A DNA stretch of 64,000 nucleotides from Microbacterium sp. LWH13-1.2 (GTDB lineage: Bacteria; Actinomycetota; Actinomycetes; Actinomycetales; Microbacteriaceae): contig NZ_CP151635.1 in assembly GCF_038397735.1 (NCBI RefSeq), forward strand, positions 2,480,001 through 2,544,000. Direction: 5' to 3'. Below the pieces are notes generated by a model that did not search any database, was not told the origin of the DNA, and saw nothing but the letters and a program-made list of their open reading frames with translations. Made by a program: the position numbers and the translations under genes. This document shows positions 18,048-26,438 of this stretch, piece by piece (position 1 is the stretch's first letter; every line of letters begins with the position of its first letter).

Positions 18048-19759
18048 TCGACGTCGTCGAAGCCTCCATCGCCGACCTGCGGCGAGCGCTCGAGACGGGG
18101 GCGGCCACCGCCGTCGAACTCGTCGACGCATACCTCGCCCGCATCGCGGCCTACGACGGCCCCGACACCGAGACGGCGTTGAACGCGGTCGTCGTCGCAA
18201 ACCCCGATGCGCGCGCCGAGGCCGAGGCCTCGGATGACCGCCGTGCACGCGGCGAGGCACTCGGCCCGCTCGACGGCGTCCCGTACACGGCGAAGGACAG
18301 CTACCTGGTGCGCGGGCTCACGGCCGCCGCCGGCAGCCCCGCATTCGCCGACCTCATCGCGCAGCGCGACGCGTTCACGATCGAGCGCCTGCGTGCGGGC
18401 GGCGCGATCTGCCTCGGGCTGACGAACATGCCCCCGATGGCCAACGGCGGCATGCAGCGCGGTGTCTACGGCCGCGCCGAGAGTCCGTACAGCGCCCAGT
18501 TCCTCACCGCGCCCTTCGCGTCCGGATCGTCGAACGGCTCGGGCACTGCCACCGCGGCGAGCTTCGCGGCATTCGGCCTGGGCGAAGAGACGTGGTCGAG
18601 CGGTCGTGGTCCTGCGACCAATAACGCCCTCTGCGCCTACACACCCTCGCGCGGCGTGATCTCGACCCGCGGCAACTGGCCGCTCGTGCCGACCATGGAC
18701 GTCGTCGTGCCGCACGCCCGCACGATGGCCGACCTGCTCGAGGTGCTCGACGTGATCGTCGCCGACGACGCCGAGGTGCGCGGCGACTTCTGGCGCGCGC
18801 AGCCGTGGGTGACGCTGCCGGTGTCGTCCGAGGTGCGCCCCGCGTCCTACGCCGCCCTGGCCGACGACGCGGGAACAGCTCTCCGAGGAGCGCGCATCGG
18901 CATCCCCCGCATGTACATCAACGCCGATCCGGATGCCGGCACGGCTGACGATCCCGGAATCGGCGGGCCGACCGGGCAGCGCATCGAGACCCGCGCCTCG
19001 GTGATCGCTCGGTGGCAAGCTGCGCGCCGCGACCTCGAGGCCGCCGGTGCGACGGTGGTCGAGGTCGACTTCCCCGTGGTCTCGAACTACGAGGGCGACC
19101 GACCCGGTGCACCCACCATCGCGACGCGCGGACTCGTGTCTCCCGAGTACCTGAAGCGCGAGATCGTCGATCTGTCGGCGTGGGGCTGGGAGGACTTCCT
19201 GCAGGCGAACGGCGACCCGCGGCGGCACACGCTCGCCGACGTCGACGGAGCGTCGATCTTCCCGCATCCCGAAGGAGCACTCCCCGACCGCTACACGGGC
19301 TTCGACGACGACATCGCCGAGTATCCGGGCTGGGTGCGCGACAACCCGGGAGTCGGATTCGAGGACATGCCCGAGCTCCCCGACGGACTGCGCGGACTCG
19401 AAGAGACCCGTCGCATCGACCTCGAGGAATGGATGGACGAGCATGGACTCGATGCCGTCGTCTTCCCTGCCGTCGCTGACGTCGGGCCCGCCGACATGGA
19501 CGTGAACGAGGCGTCCGCCGATCTCGGCTGGCGCAACGGCACCTGGATCGCCAACGGCAACCTGACCGTGCGTCACCTCGGCATCCCGACCGTCACGGTG
19601 CCGATGGGCCTCATGGCCGACATCGGCATGCCGATAGGCCTGACGTTCGCCGGCCGCGCCTACGACGACTCCGCGCTGCTGCGCCTCGCCGCGGCATTCG
19701 AGGCGATCGGTGCGCCCGGCGAGCGTCGCACCGCGCCGCTGCGTACCCCGAGGCTGTGA
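18044..19759 (+). CDS. Amidase signature family enzyme
   Basis: The 571-residue protein is an amidase-signature serine hydrolase. The Lys-cisSer-Ser triad is seen as Lys84 (YTAKDS), the Ser pair in SGSSNGSGTA (about 162-163), and Ser186 in GEETWSSGRGPA, which replaces the usual G-T-D-T-G-G-S. The C-terminal part ends in the usual LGIPTVTVPMGL and IGLTFAGRAYDDSALL. The Trp-Ser in the nucleophile loop and a roughly 60-residue acidic insert around 350-420 are unusual for glutamyl-tRNA or aliphatic amidases. It overlaps the deiminase gene by four bases, and hydrolysis of N-carbamoylputrescine or another amide from the same pathway is a reasonable guess. Confidence 0.87.
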   Translation: MIDVVEASIADLRRALETGAATAVELVDAYLARIAAYDGPDTETALNAVVVANPDARAEAEASDDRRARGEALGPLDGVPYTAKDSYLVRGLTAAAGSPAFADLIAQRDAFTIERLRAGGAICLGLTNMPPMANGGMQRGVYGRAESPYSAQFLTAPFASGSSNGSGTATAASFAAFGLGEETWSSGRGPATNNALCAYTPSRGVISTRGNWPLVPTMDVVVPHARTMADLLEVLDVIVADDAEVRGDFWRAQPWVTLPVSSEVRPASYAALADDAGTALRGARIGIPRMYINADPDAGTADDPGIGGPTGQRIETRASVIARWQAARRDLEAAGATVVEVDFPVVSNYEGDRPGAPTIATRGLVSPEYLKREIVDLSAWGWEDFLQANGDPRRHTLADVDGASIFPHPEGALPDRYTGFDDDIAEYPGWVRDNPGVGFEDMPELPDGLRGLEETRRIDLEEWMDEHGLDAVVFPAVADVGPADMDVNEASADLGWRNGTWIANGNLTVRHLGIPTVTVPMGLMADIGMPIGLTFAGRAYDDSALLRLAAAFEAIGAPGERRTAPLRTPRL

Positions 19760-19790
19760 CGCAGCGATTCGCCCCCCAAACATTTCACTA

Positions 19791-19841
19791 TTGTGACGCT
19801 CGCCACGATTGTTATATGTTTAACCTGTCCGTCATGACAGG
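19791..19841 (+). promoter_or_regulatory. kyn operon promoter and leader hairpin
   Basis: TTGTGA (19791-19796) and TATATG (19813-19818), 16 bases apart, are the best -35/-10 pair in this AT-rich gap; TATGTT at 19815 is an alternative. Directly downstream CCTGTC (19824-19829) and GACAGG (19836-19841) form a small dyad whose right arm runs into the AGGAAG ribosome-binding site. It could be an operator or a leader hairpin. Confidence 0.55.
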
Positions 19842-19850
19842 AAGCGACCC

Positions 19851-20705
19851 ATGAGCACCGAGAACAACGAGCGCGAGCTCGAGGCCGGCATCGTCACCGA
19901 TCTGTCCGGCCGCATGACCTACGGATCGTACCTGTCGCTCGACCAGCTGCTCACCGCGCAGAATCCGGTGAGCGTTCCCGAGCACCACGATGAGCTGCTG
20001 TTCATCATCCAGCATCAGACCACCGAGCTCTGGCTCAAGCAGCTGCTGCACGAGCTGTCGTCCGCGCGCGAGCTGCTCGCGAGCGACGACCTGCGCGAAG
20101 CGCTGAAGCGCGTCGCGCGCGTCAAGCGCATCCAGGACGTCATGACCCAGCAGTGGTCGATCCTCGCGACCCTGACCCCCACCGAGTACGCCCAGTTCCG
20201 AGGCGCGCTCGGCAACTCCTCGGGCTTCCAGTCGGTGCAGTACCGTGCCGTCGAGTTCGCACTCGGCAACAAGAACGAGAAGATGCTGAGCGTCTTCAGC
20301 GATCATCCCGCCAACCTCGCGCTGCTCACCGCCGAGTGGCACAAGCCCACGCTCTACGACGAGTTCCTGCGCTACGCGTCTCGCCGCGGCCTGCCGGTCC
20401 CGGCCGAGATCCTCGATCGGGACGTGCGCCTCCCTTACCGCGAAACTCCCGAGCTCGTGCCTGCGATCCGCGAGATCTACCAGAATCACCAGCAGCACTG
20501 GGACCTCTATGAAGCCTGCGAAGACCTCGTCGACCTCGAGGACAACTTCCAGTTCTGGCGCTTCCGCCATCTGAAGACCGTCGCCCGCACGATCGGCATG
20601 AAGGTCGGCACCGGCGGCTCGAGCGGAGTCGGTTTCCTGCAGCGCGCGCTCGACCTGACGTTCTTCCCCGAGCTGTACACCGTGCGCACCGAGATCGGCG
20701 GCTGA
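19851..20705 (+). CDS. kynA: Tryptophan 2,3-dioxygenase
   Basis: The 284-residue, heme-containing enzyme opens the indole ring of L-tryptophan to N-formylkynurenine. Family motifs are clear: TYGSYLSLDQLL, the substrate-site ELLFIIQHQTTELWLKQ with the active-site His, SSGFQSVQYR, and the C-terminal FQFWRFRHLKTVARTIG containing the proximal heme His, then GTGGSSGVGFL. The length is normal for bacterial forms. The ATG at 19851 follows CAGGAAGC. Its TGA overlaps the ATG of the amidohydrolase gene by one base, and kynU follows, so the cluster is a tryptophan-to-anthranilate catabolic operon. Confidence 0.97.
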   Translation: MSTENNERELEAGIVTDLSGRMTYGSYLSLDQLLTAQNPVSVPEHHDELLFIIQHQTTELWLKQLLHELSSARELLASDDLREALKRVARVKRIQDVMTQQWSILATLTPTEYAQFRGALGNSSGFQSVQYRAVEFALGNKNEKMLSVFSDHPANLALLTAEWHKPTLYDEFLRYASRRGLPVPAEILDRDVRLPYRETPELVPAIREIYQNHQQHWDLYEACEDLVDLEDNFQFWRFRHLKTVARTIGMKVGTGGSSGVGFLQRALDLTFFPELYTVRTEIGG

Positions 20706-21811
20706 TGCACGCGGCGACCTTCTTCGACGGCGAAGGATGGCGCGACGGCATCCTCGAGCTCGTCGACGGACGGATGCTGCTGAGAAACGCGACACCCGCG
20801 CACGATCTGCCGCGCCTTGACGGCGTGATCGTCGGCGGGTTCACCGACCACCACGTGCACCTGCAGCTGGTCGACCACGCCCTGCTGCACAGCTCGACGC
20901 TCGCTCGCGTCGTCGATCTGGGCGCGAATCCGGCCGTCGTCGCCGCGCTCTCGGCGAAGATGCGCGCGGCCGAGAACACGTGCGCGAACTCGAGCGGGGC
21001 CAGAGAGACATCCGCGGATCCCTGCGGGGCCAATGAAGCATCCGAATCGACGTTCTCCGGTGCGTTTTTGGCCCCGCACGGCAGGAGGGGCCCGCACGAG
21101 ACTCCGCACCGGGCCGCGCACCCCGTCGCCGTAGAGTTCGCCGGCGCGTTCCTCACCCCCGTCGGCGGCTACCCGAGCGACCGCGACTGGGCACCCGCAG
21201 GCTCCTTCCGTGAGGTCGCCGACACCGCGGCGGCCGGCGCGGCCGTCGCCGAGATGGCGAATGCCGGAGCATCCTGCATCAAGGTCGCCAGCAACGCCGA
21301 TGCCGGGCCCGTCTTCACCGACGACCTGTGCCGCGCGATCCTCGATGCCGCCTCCGCCCGCGGGCTCCCCGTCGTCGTCCACGCCCAGGGCAGCGGAGAA
21401 GCCCAGCGCGTCGCGCGCCTCGGTGCCGCTCGCCTGGCACATGCCCCGTTCACCGAACGCCTCGACGACGCCGAGATCGCGGTGCATGCGGCATCCGTCG
21501 CCTGGGTCTCGACCATCGCGATCCACGATGGCGACGCACTCGCCACGGCTGTCGACAACGTCCTGCGCTTCCATGCGGCGGGCGGCACCGTGCTCTACGG
21601 CACCGACATGGGCAACGGCCCGACGCCCGTCGGCCTGAACGCGAACGAGCTCGCCGCTCTCCGAGACGCAGGGATCACCGGCGCACCCCTGCTCCGCACC
21701 CTCGCGCCGCAGGACCCGCGCGATCCCGCATCCGTCCTCCTCCGGCTCCCCGGCACCGACGCCGAGCCGACACTCGCCCGCCCGCTGACCAGCGCTGATC
21801 TGAAGGCCTGA
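20705..21811 (+). CDS. Amidohydrolase-superfamily protein between kynA and kynU
   Basis: The 368-residue protein has the TIM-barrel amidohydrolase pattern. A metal-binding GGFTDHHVHL near residue 55, a lysine-containing SCIKVASNADAGP, VVVHAQGSGEAQ, ARLAHAPFTE, and the catalytic Asp in LYGTDMGNG follow in order. Its position between kynA and kynU, with one-base and one-base-gap junctions, is where N-formylkynurenine formamidase is expected, and no canonical kynB-type or HSL-type formamidase is in the operon. I infer that it may hydrolyse N-formylkynurenine. Residues about 95-145 (CANSSGARETSADPCGANEA and following) look like an in-frame insertion in the barrel's loop region. Confidence 0.8.
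   Translation: MHAATFFDGEGWRDGILELVDGRMLLRNATPAHDLPRLDGVIVGGFTDHHVHLQLVDHALLHSSTLARVVDLGANPAVVAALSAKMRAAENTCANSSGARETSADPCGANEASESTFSGAFLAPHGRRGPHETPHRAAHPVAVEFAGAFLTPVGGYPSDRDWAPAGSFREVADTAAAGAAVAEMANAGASCIKVASNADAGPVFTDDLCRAILDAASARGLPVVVHAQGSGEAQRVARLGAARLAHAPFTERLDDAEIAVHAASVAWVSTIAIHDGDALATAVDNVLRFHAAGGTVLYGTDMGNGPTPVGLNANELAALRDAGITGAPLLRTLAPQDPRDPASVLLRLPGTDAEPTLARPLTSADLKA
20994..21077. repeat. Repeat-like insertion inside the amidohydrolase gene
   Basis: GCGGGGCCA occurs at 20994-21002 and again at 21024-21032, exactly 30 bases apart, and its reverse complement TGGCCCCGC is at 21069-21077 after a T5 run. The copies can form alternative hairpins. The segment keeps the frame but encodes a low-complexity stretch unlike the rest of the protein, suggesting an intragenic repeat element. 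Confidence 0.5.
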
Positions 21812-21812
21812 C

Positions 21813-23066
21813 ATGACTGACACCCGGCACTCCACCCGCATCGACTCCGCCCTGTTCGAGACCGCCCACGCTCTCGACGCCGCCGATCCGCTCCGCGCCC
21901 ACCTCGACGCCTTCGCCGACGCACCGGGCGTCGGCGCCTATCTCGACGGCAACTCGCTCGGCCGCCCGCTGCGCGACATCCCCGAGAAGCTCGCCGCATT
22001 CGTGCGCGACGACTGGGGCACTCGGCTGATCCGCTCGTGGGATGAGCAGTGGATGGCGCTGCCGATGGAGCTCGGCGATCGCATCGCCGAACTCACCCTC
22101 GGGGCCGCCGCCGGCCAGACCGTCGTCGCCGACTCGACGAGCGTGCTGATCTACAAGCTGATGCGCGCCGCCGCGGCCGCCGATGCGTCGCGCACCGAGC
22201 TCGTGATCGAGGCGGGCAACTTCCCGACCGACCGGTTCATGGCCGAAGGCGTGGCCGCCGAGACCGGCATGACCGTGCGCTGGATCGAACCCGACCCGGT
22301 GCTCGGTGTGCAGATCGGCGATGTGATCGCGGCGATCTCCGAGAAGACGGCCCTCGTCTCGCTCAGCCACGTCGACTATCGCTCCGGCGCCCTGGCCGAT
22401 ATGCCGGGGATCACGGATGCCGTGCACGAGGTCGGCGCCCTCATGATGTGGGACCTCTGCCATTCCGCGGGAATCATCCCGATGCAGCTCGACGCCTGGG
22501 GCGTCGACATGGCAGTCGGCTGCACGTACAAGTACCTGAACGGCGGCCCCGGCTCCCCCGCGTTCGCGTATCTTCGACGCGAGCACCAGGGCGTGCTGCG
22601 CCAGCCGATCCAGGGCTGGTGGAGCGCCGCCGACATCTTCGCCATGGGCCCGGAGTACGTTCCCGCTGGCGACATCCGCCAGCTCCTCAGCGGCACCCCG
22701 CCCATCACCTCGATGCTCGCGATGCAGGGGATGCTCGACCTGATCGAGCAGGCGTCGATCGAGGGCGTGCGCGCGAAGGCCGTCTCACTGACCGATTTCG
22801 CCGTCCGCGCGTACGACGAGCTGCTCGCCCCGCTCGATGTGCGGCTGCTGAGTCCTCGCGATGCCGACCTCCGCGGGGGCCACGTCACGATCGGGCACCC
22901 GGACTTCCGCGCCGTGACGCAACGGCTGTGGGCAGACGGGATCATCCCCGACTTCCGCTTCCCCGATGGCATCCGCCTCGGGCTCTCGCCGCTCAGCACA
23001 TCGCACGCTGAGACACTCGCCGGCGTGCTCGCGGTGCGCGCGGCACTGGAGTCGTATGACCGGTGA
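21813..23066 (+). CDS. kynU: Kynureninase
   Basis: The 417-residue PLP enzyme cleaves kynurenine to anthranilate and alanine. Recognisable features are YLDGNSLGRP near the N-terminus, DSTSVLIYKLM, SLSHVDYRSGALADMP, MMWDLCHSAG with the cofactor Asp, the Schiff-base Lys240 in CTYKYLNGGPGSPAF, and QGWWS. It starts one base after the amidohydrolase stop, and its last 11 bases overlap the PaaX-like regulator gene. There is no 3-hydroxylase in the operon, so the pathway here should end at anthranilate. Confidence 0.96.
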   Translation: MTDTRHSTRIDSALFETAHALDAADPLRAHLDAFADAPGVGAYLDGNSLGRPLRDIPEKLAAFVRDDWGTRLIRSWDEQWMALPMELGDRIAELTLGAAAGQTVVADSTSVLIYKLMRAAAAADASRTELVIEAGNFPTDRFMAEGVAAETGMTVRWIEPDPVLGVQIGDVIAAISEKTALVSLSHVDYRSGALADMPGITDAVHEVGALMMWDLCHSAGIIPMQLDAWGVDMAVGCTYKYLNGGPGSPAFAYLRREHQGVLRQPIQGWWSAADIFAMGPEYVPAGDIRQLLSGTPPITSMLAMQGMLDLIEQASIEGVRAKAVSLTDFAVRAYDELLAPLDVRLLSPRDADLRGGHVTIGHPDFRAVTQRLWADGIIPDFRFPDGIRLGLSPLSTSHAETLAGVLAVRAALESYDR

Positions 23067-24003
23067 CGACCTCGCATCCCCGGCAGCGACCCCGGCAGCG
23101 ACCCCGGGCACCGCCGCGGCGCCGGCACCGGACGTCATCGCCGCTCCCGTGCTCGACGACATCGACGCGCGTCCGGGAAGCACGGCGTCCCTCCTCCGCA
23201 CGATCGTCGGCCTGTACCTGCGTCCGCTCGGGGGATGGATCTCGGCGGCCGAGCTCGTGGCGCTCGCGGACGACCTCGGGATCCCCGCCGCCCAAGCGCG
23301 CACGGGAATCACCCGCCTCAAGCAGAAGGGCCTTCTGCTCGCCGAGCGCCGGCACGCGATCGGATACCGGCTGAACCCCGATGCCACCACGATGCTCGAG
23401 CGAGGCGACCGGCGCATCTTCGAGATGCGCGAGATGACGGATGCCGACAGCTGGTGTCTCATCTCGTTCTCGATCCCCGAGAGCGCGCGCAGCATTCGCC
23501 ATCAGCTGCGACGGCGGCTGCAGTGGATCGGCACGGGCGTCGTGTCGCCCGCACTGTGGATCTGCCCCGGGCACCTGCAGGGCGAGGTGCAGGAGATCGT
23601 CGACGATCTCGAAGCGAGCGAGTGGGTGACGCTGTTCCAGGCCGGCACTCCGACGACGGTGCGCGCACTGCCCGAGGCCGCCGCCGCCTGGTGGGACCTC
23701 GAGTCGCTGTGTGCCGAGCACCTCGCGTTCCAGGCCTCGCTCGCGACGCTGCCGTCCGCGCCGTTCGCGGCATATGTGCAGCTGCTCGACCGCTGGCGCG
23801 TTCTGCCCTACGTCGATCCGGGGCTGCCCCCGTCGATGCTGCCCGCCGAATGGCCGGGTCGGCGCAGCGTCGCCGAGTTCCAGAGACTGTCGACAGAGTT
23901 GTCGGATGCCGCGTGGCAGCGCGTGCTCGACGTCACCGGGGCATCTGCGCGCAGCGCCCGCGCCGCCGACGCCGAGGTCAGCGAGGCGGCTCAGCCGTCG
24001 TAG
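23056..24003 (+). CDS. PaaX-like transcriptional regulator
   Basis: The 315-residue protein resembles PaaX repressors. A winged-helix segment (about 45-105, WISAAELVALADDLGIPAA then ITRLKQKGLLLAERR) is followed by the PaaX middle domain with WCLISFSIPESARSIRHQLR, GVVSPALWICPG, and a C-terminal domain with LLDRWRVLPYVDPGLPPSMLP. PaaX proteins usually repress aromatic catabolism in response to an acyl-CoA. The start is the ATG at 23056, which overlaps the kynU end by 11 bases; the first 30 residues are an Ala/Pro-rich tail coded by a short tandem repeat. Its place as last gene of the operon suggests that it controls kynA. Its 3' end overlaps the convergent lacI-type gene by 26 bases. Confidence 0.87.
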   Translation: MTGDDLASPAATPAATPGTAAAPAPDVIAAPVLDDIDARPGSTASLLRTIVGLYLRPLGGWISAAELVALADDLGIPAAQARTGITRLKQKGLLLAERRHAIGYRLNPDATTMLERGDRRIFEMREMTDADSWCLISFSIPESARSIRHQLRRRLQWIGTGVVSPALWICPGHLQGEVQEIVDDLEASEWVTLFQAGTPTTVRALPEAAAAWWDLESLCAEHLAFQASLATLPSAPFAAYVQLLDRWRVLPYVDPGLPPSMLPAEWPGRRSVAEFQRLSTELSDAAWQRVLDVTGASARSARAADAEVSEAAQPS

Positions 24004-24979
24004 CCCTCACGACGAGCCGGGTCGGCAGGATCACGTGCATCTCGTCGACCTCCCGGCCGGAGAGCAGCGTGAAGACCATCTCCGCCGCGACGGCGCCGAG
24101 CCGGCGCATCGGCTGCTGGATGGTCGTGAGCGGCAGAGCGCGACGCGTGGCCTCAGGCACGTCGTCGAAGCCGACGACGGAGAGATCCGCGGGCACCCGC
24201 AGGCCGAGCTGGTGGGCGACGTCGATCACCGCGATCGCCGAGAGATCGTTCGCGGCGAACACCGCGGTCGGACGCGAGTCGGAGCTCAACATGACCCTGG
24301 CGGAGTCGCGGGTCGCCTCCAGCTCGTAGCGCCCGATGCCGATCAGGGACGGATCCAGCGGGATCCCCGCGTCGGCGAGAGCGCGCCGGTAGCCGGCATC
24401 CCGCAGTCCTGCCGACCGCAGATCGGGGCGTCCGGCGAGGAATCCGATGCGACGGTGTCCGAGCTCGATCAGGTGCCTGGTGGCGGCGAGCGCACCCCCG
24501 AAGCTGTCGGACTCGACGGTCGGCAGGTCTGCCCTACCGGTGTGCGGGTCTACGGCGACGACGGGAATCTCGGTGCCCGCGCTCACGACCGTGGGGGTCA
24601 CCATGATCGCCGCGTCGATCAGCGTGCCCGACAGGCGGCTGAGCGACCTGCGCTCCCATCCGTCGCTCGCGCCGTGGTGCGAACCCGCATACGCGAGGAG
24701 GTCGAAGCCCATGTCGTGCATGGCCGTGCCGACGCCCTTGAGGATCTCGGCGCTGAACGGCTCGAAGTCGGCCAGGAGCACCCCGATCACGCCGGTGCGA
24801 CGCGCACGCATGCTGCTCGCGACGAGGCTCGATTCGTATCCGAGCTCCTTGACGGCGTCCAGGACTCGCTGCACCGTGGCATCCGCGATCCCGTATCTTC
24901 CGTTGACCGCCTTCGAGACGGTCGACACTGAGACTCCGGCCGCGTTCGCGACATCGTGGATCGTCGTTCGAGCCCCCAT
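23978..24979 (-). CDS. LacI family transcriptional regulator
   Basis: The 333-residue protein has the LacI DNA-binding motif TTIHDVANAAGVSVSTVSKA followed by the hinge YESSLVASSMRARRTGVIGVL, and a periplasmic-binding-protein-like sensor domain ending with TTIQQPMRRLGAVAAEM. I chose the ATG at 24977-24979 because the helix-turn-helix begins immediately after it; the 29-residue upstream extension is basic and would run through the operator. It is divergent from a sugar ABC importer-GH3 glycosidase operon, with a LacI-type palindrome in between, so it should be the local repressor responding to an imported oligosaccharide. Confidence 0.94.
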   Translation of the reverse strand: MGARTTIHDVANAAGVSVSTVSKAVNGRYGIADATVQRVLDAVKELGYESSLVASSMRARRTGVIGVLLADFEPFSAEILKGVGTAMHDMGFDLLAYAGSHHGASDGWERRSLSRLSGTLIDAAIMVTPTVVSAGTEIPVVAVDPHTGRADLPTVESDSFGGALAATRHLIELGHRRIGFLAGRPDLRSAGLRDAGYRRALADAGIPLDPSLIGIGRYELEATRDSARVMLSSDSRPTAVFAANDLSAIAVIDVAHQLGLRVPADLSVVGFDDVPEATRRALPLTTIQQPMRRLGAVAAEMVFTLLSGREVDEMHVILPTRLVVRATTAEPPR

Positions 24980-25014
24980 GAGACGCCAGCGTAGCCGGGC
25001 TCGAACGAGGATGG

Positions 25015-25035
25015 AAACTGTTTTCGAAAACGTTT
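25015..25035. promoter_or_regulatory. LacI-type operator
   Basis: AAACTGTTTTCGAAAACGTTT is centred on TTTTCGAAAA and is near-palindromic, with one arm mismatch. It fits the AT-flanked, CG-centred operators of LacI/GalR proteins, and sits 36 bp upstream of the lacI-type start and 108 bp before the ABC operon. TTGACG at 25034-25039 could be the operon's -35 box. Confidence 0.7.
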
Positions 25036-25142
25036 GACGAACCTCGACGGTGATTGGAGACTGCATCCCACTGCGGTCTCACCCGAGCTGCCGCAGGCGC
25101 CCGCAGTGACGCGGTGCGCAACTCGATGAGGAGAACGATCAC

Positions 25143-26438
25143 ATGAACAGCAGAAGGCTCCCCCTCGCCTCCGCGGTCGCAGCAATGGCCGTCGGAGCGC
25201 TCGCACTCTCGGGCTGCACCGCGGACTCGTCCGGCTCCGGCGACGGCGGCGACACCACCATGACTCTCTGGCACAACTCGACGACCGGCCCCGGAGTGGA
25301 GTTCTGGGAGAAGACGGTCGCCGACTTCGAAGGCGACAATCCCGGAGTCACGATCGAGATCCAGTCGATCCAGAACGAGGACCTCGACGGCAAGCTGCAG
25401 ACGGCGCTCAATTCCGGCGACGCCCCCGACATCTTCCTGCAGCGGGGTGGCGGCAAGATGGCAGCGATGGTCAAGGCCGGCCAGCTCAAGGACCTCACCG
25501 ATGTGATCGCCGGCGGCGCGAAGGACGAGATTCCGGATGCCTCCTACAAGGCGAACAGTCTCGACGGCAAGATCTACGCGATGCCGGTCGCGGTGCTTCC
25601 CGGCGGCCTGTTCTACAGCCAGGATCTCTTCGATCAGGCCGGCATCACCGAGAACCCGACCACTCTCACCGAGCTCGAGGACGCCACCGAGGCGCTGAAG
25701 TCCGCGGGCATCGACCCGATCGCACTCGGCGCCAAGGACGCCTGGCCTGCCGCGCACTGGTACTACTGGCTCGCGCTCCGCGAATGCAGCTCCGACACAC
25801 TCGCCAAGGCCGCCGACGAGATGGACTTCAGCGACGACTGCTGGGTGCGCGCGGGCGAGGACCTGCAGTCGTTCGCGGCGACCGAGCCGTTCAACTCCGG
25901 ATTCCTCACGACGCCCGCTCAGCAGGGCGCCGGCAGCTCTGCGGGCCTGATCGCCAACCACCAGGCCGCCATGGAGCTCATGGGCGCCTGGAACCCCGGC
26001 GTCATCGGTTCGCTGACCCCCGACCAGAAGCCGCTGGCCGACCTCAGCTGGTTCCCGTTCCCCGAGATCGAGGGCGGTGACGGCGAGCCGGGCTCGATGA
26101 TGGGCGGCGTCGACGGGTACTCGTGCTCGGTCGACGCACCGGACGCCTGCGTCGACTTCCTGAACTACCTCGGCACCTCCGCGGTGCAGACCGAGTACTA
26201 CAAGGCCTTCAATGCCCCGCCGGTCAACACCGTCGCCCAGGAGGCCGTCACCGAGCCGTACCTGCAGGACATCCTCGCGGCGTACAACGCGGCTCCGTAC
26301 GCGACGCAGTGGCTCGACACCGTCTACGGACAGAACGTCGGCAACGCGCTGAACGTCGCGGTGGTCGACCTGCTCGCGGGCAACAGCGACGCCGAGGACC
26401 TCGTCAAGGCTGTGCAGGATGCCGCAGCGAAAGCGTGA
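25143..26438 (+). CDS. Sugar ABC transporter substrate-binding lipoprotein
   Basis: The 431-residue protein is a cluster-B (family 1) extracellular solute-binding protein. The signal peptide ends in the lipobox LALSGC, placing a lipidated Cys near residue 25. Typical features are TMTLWHNSTTGPGVEFWEK, SGDAPDIFLQRGGG, a GKIYAMPVAVLPGGLFYSQDLF strand, and GVDGYSCSVDAP. It captures a mono- or oligosaccharide on the outer face of the membrane. The ATG follows GATGAGGAGAACG. The first permease gene overlaps its end by 20 bases, and the LacI-type repressor is divergent. Confidence 0.94.
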   Translation: MNSRRLPLASAVAAMAVGALALSGCTADSSGSGDGGDTTMTLWHNSTTGPGVEFWEKTVADFEGDNPGVTIEIQSIQNEDLDGKLQTALNSGDAPDIFLQRGGGKMAAMVKAGQLKDLTDVIAGGAKDEIPDASYKANSLDGKIYAMPVAVLPGGLFYSQDLFDQAGITENPTTLTELEDATEALKSAGIDPIALGAKDAWPAAHWYYWLALRECSSDTLAKAADEMDFSDDCWVRAGEDLQSFAATEPFNSGFLTTPAQQGAGSSAGLIANHQAAMELMGAWNPGVIGSLTPDQKPLADLSWFPFPEIEGGDGEPGSMMGGVDGYSCSVDAPDACVDFLNYLGTSAVQTEYYKAFNAPPVNTVAQEAVTEPYLQDILAAYNAAPYATQWLDTVYGQNVGNALNVAVVDLLAGNSDAEDLVKAVQDAAAKA

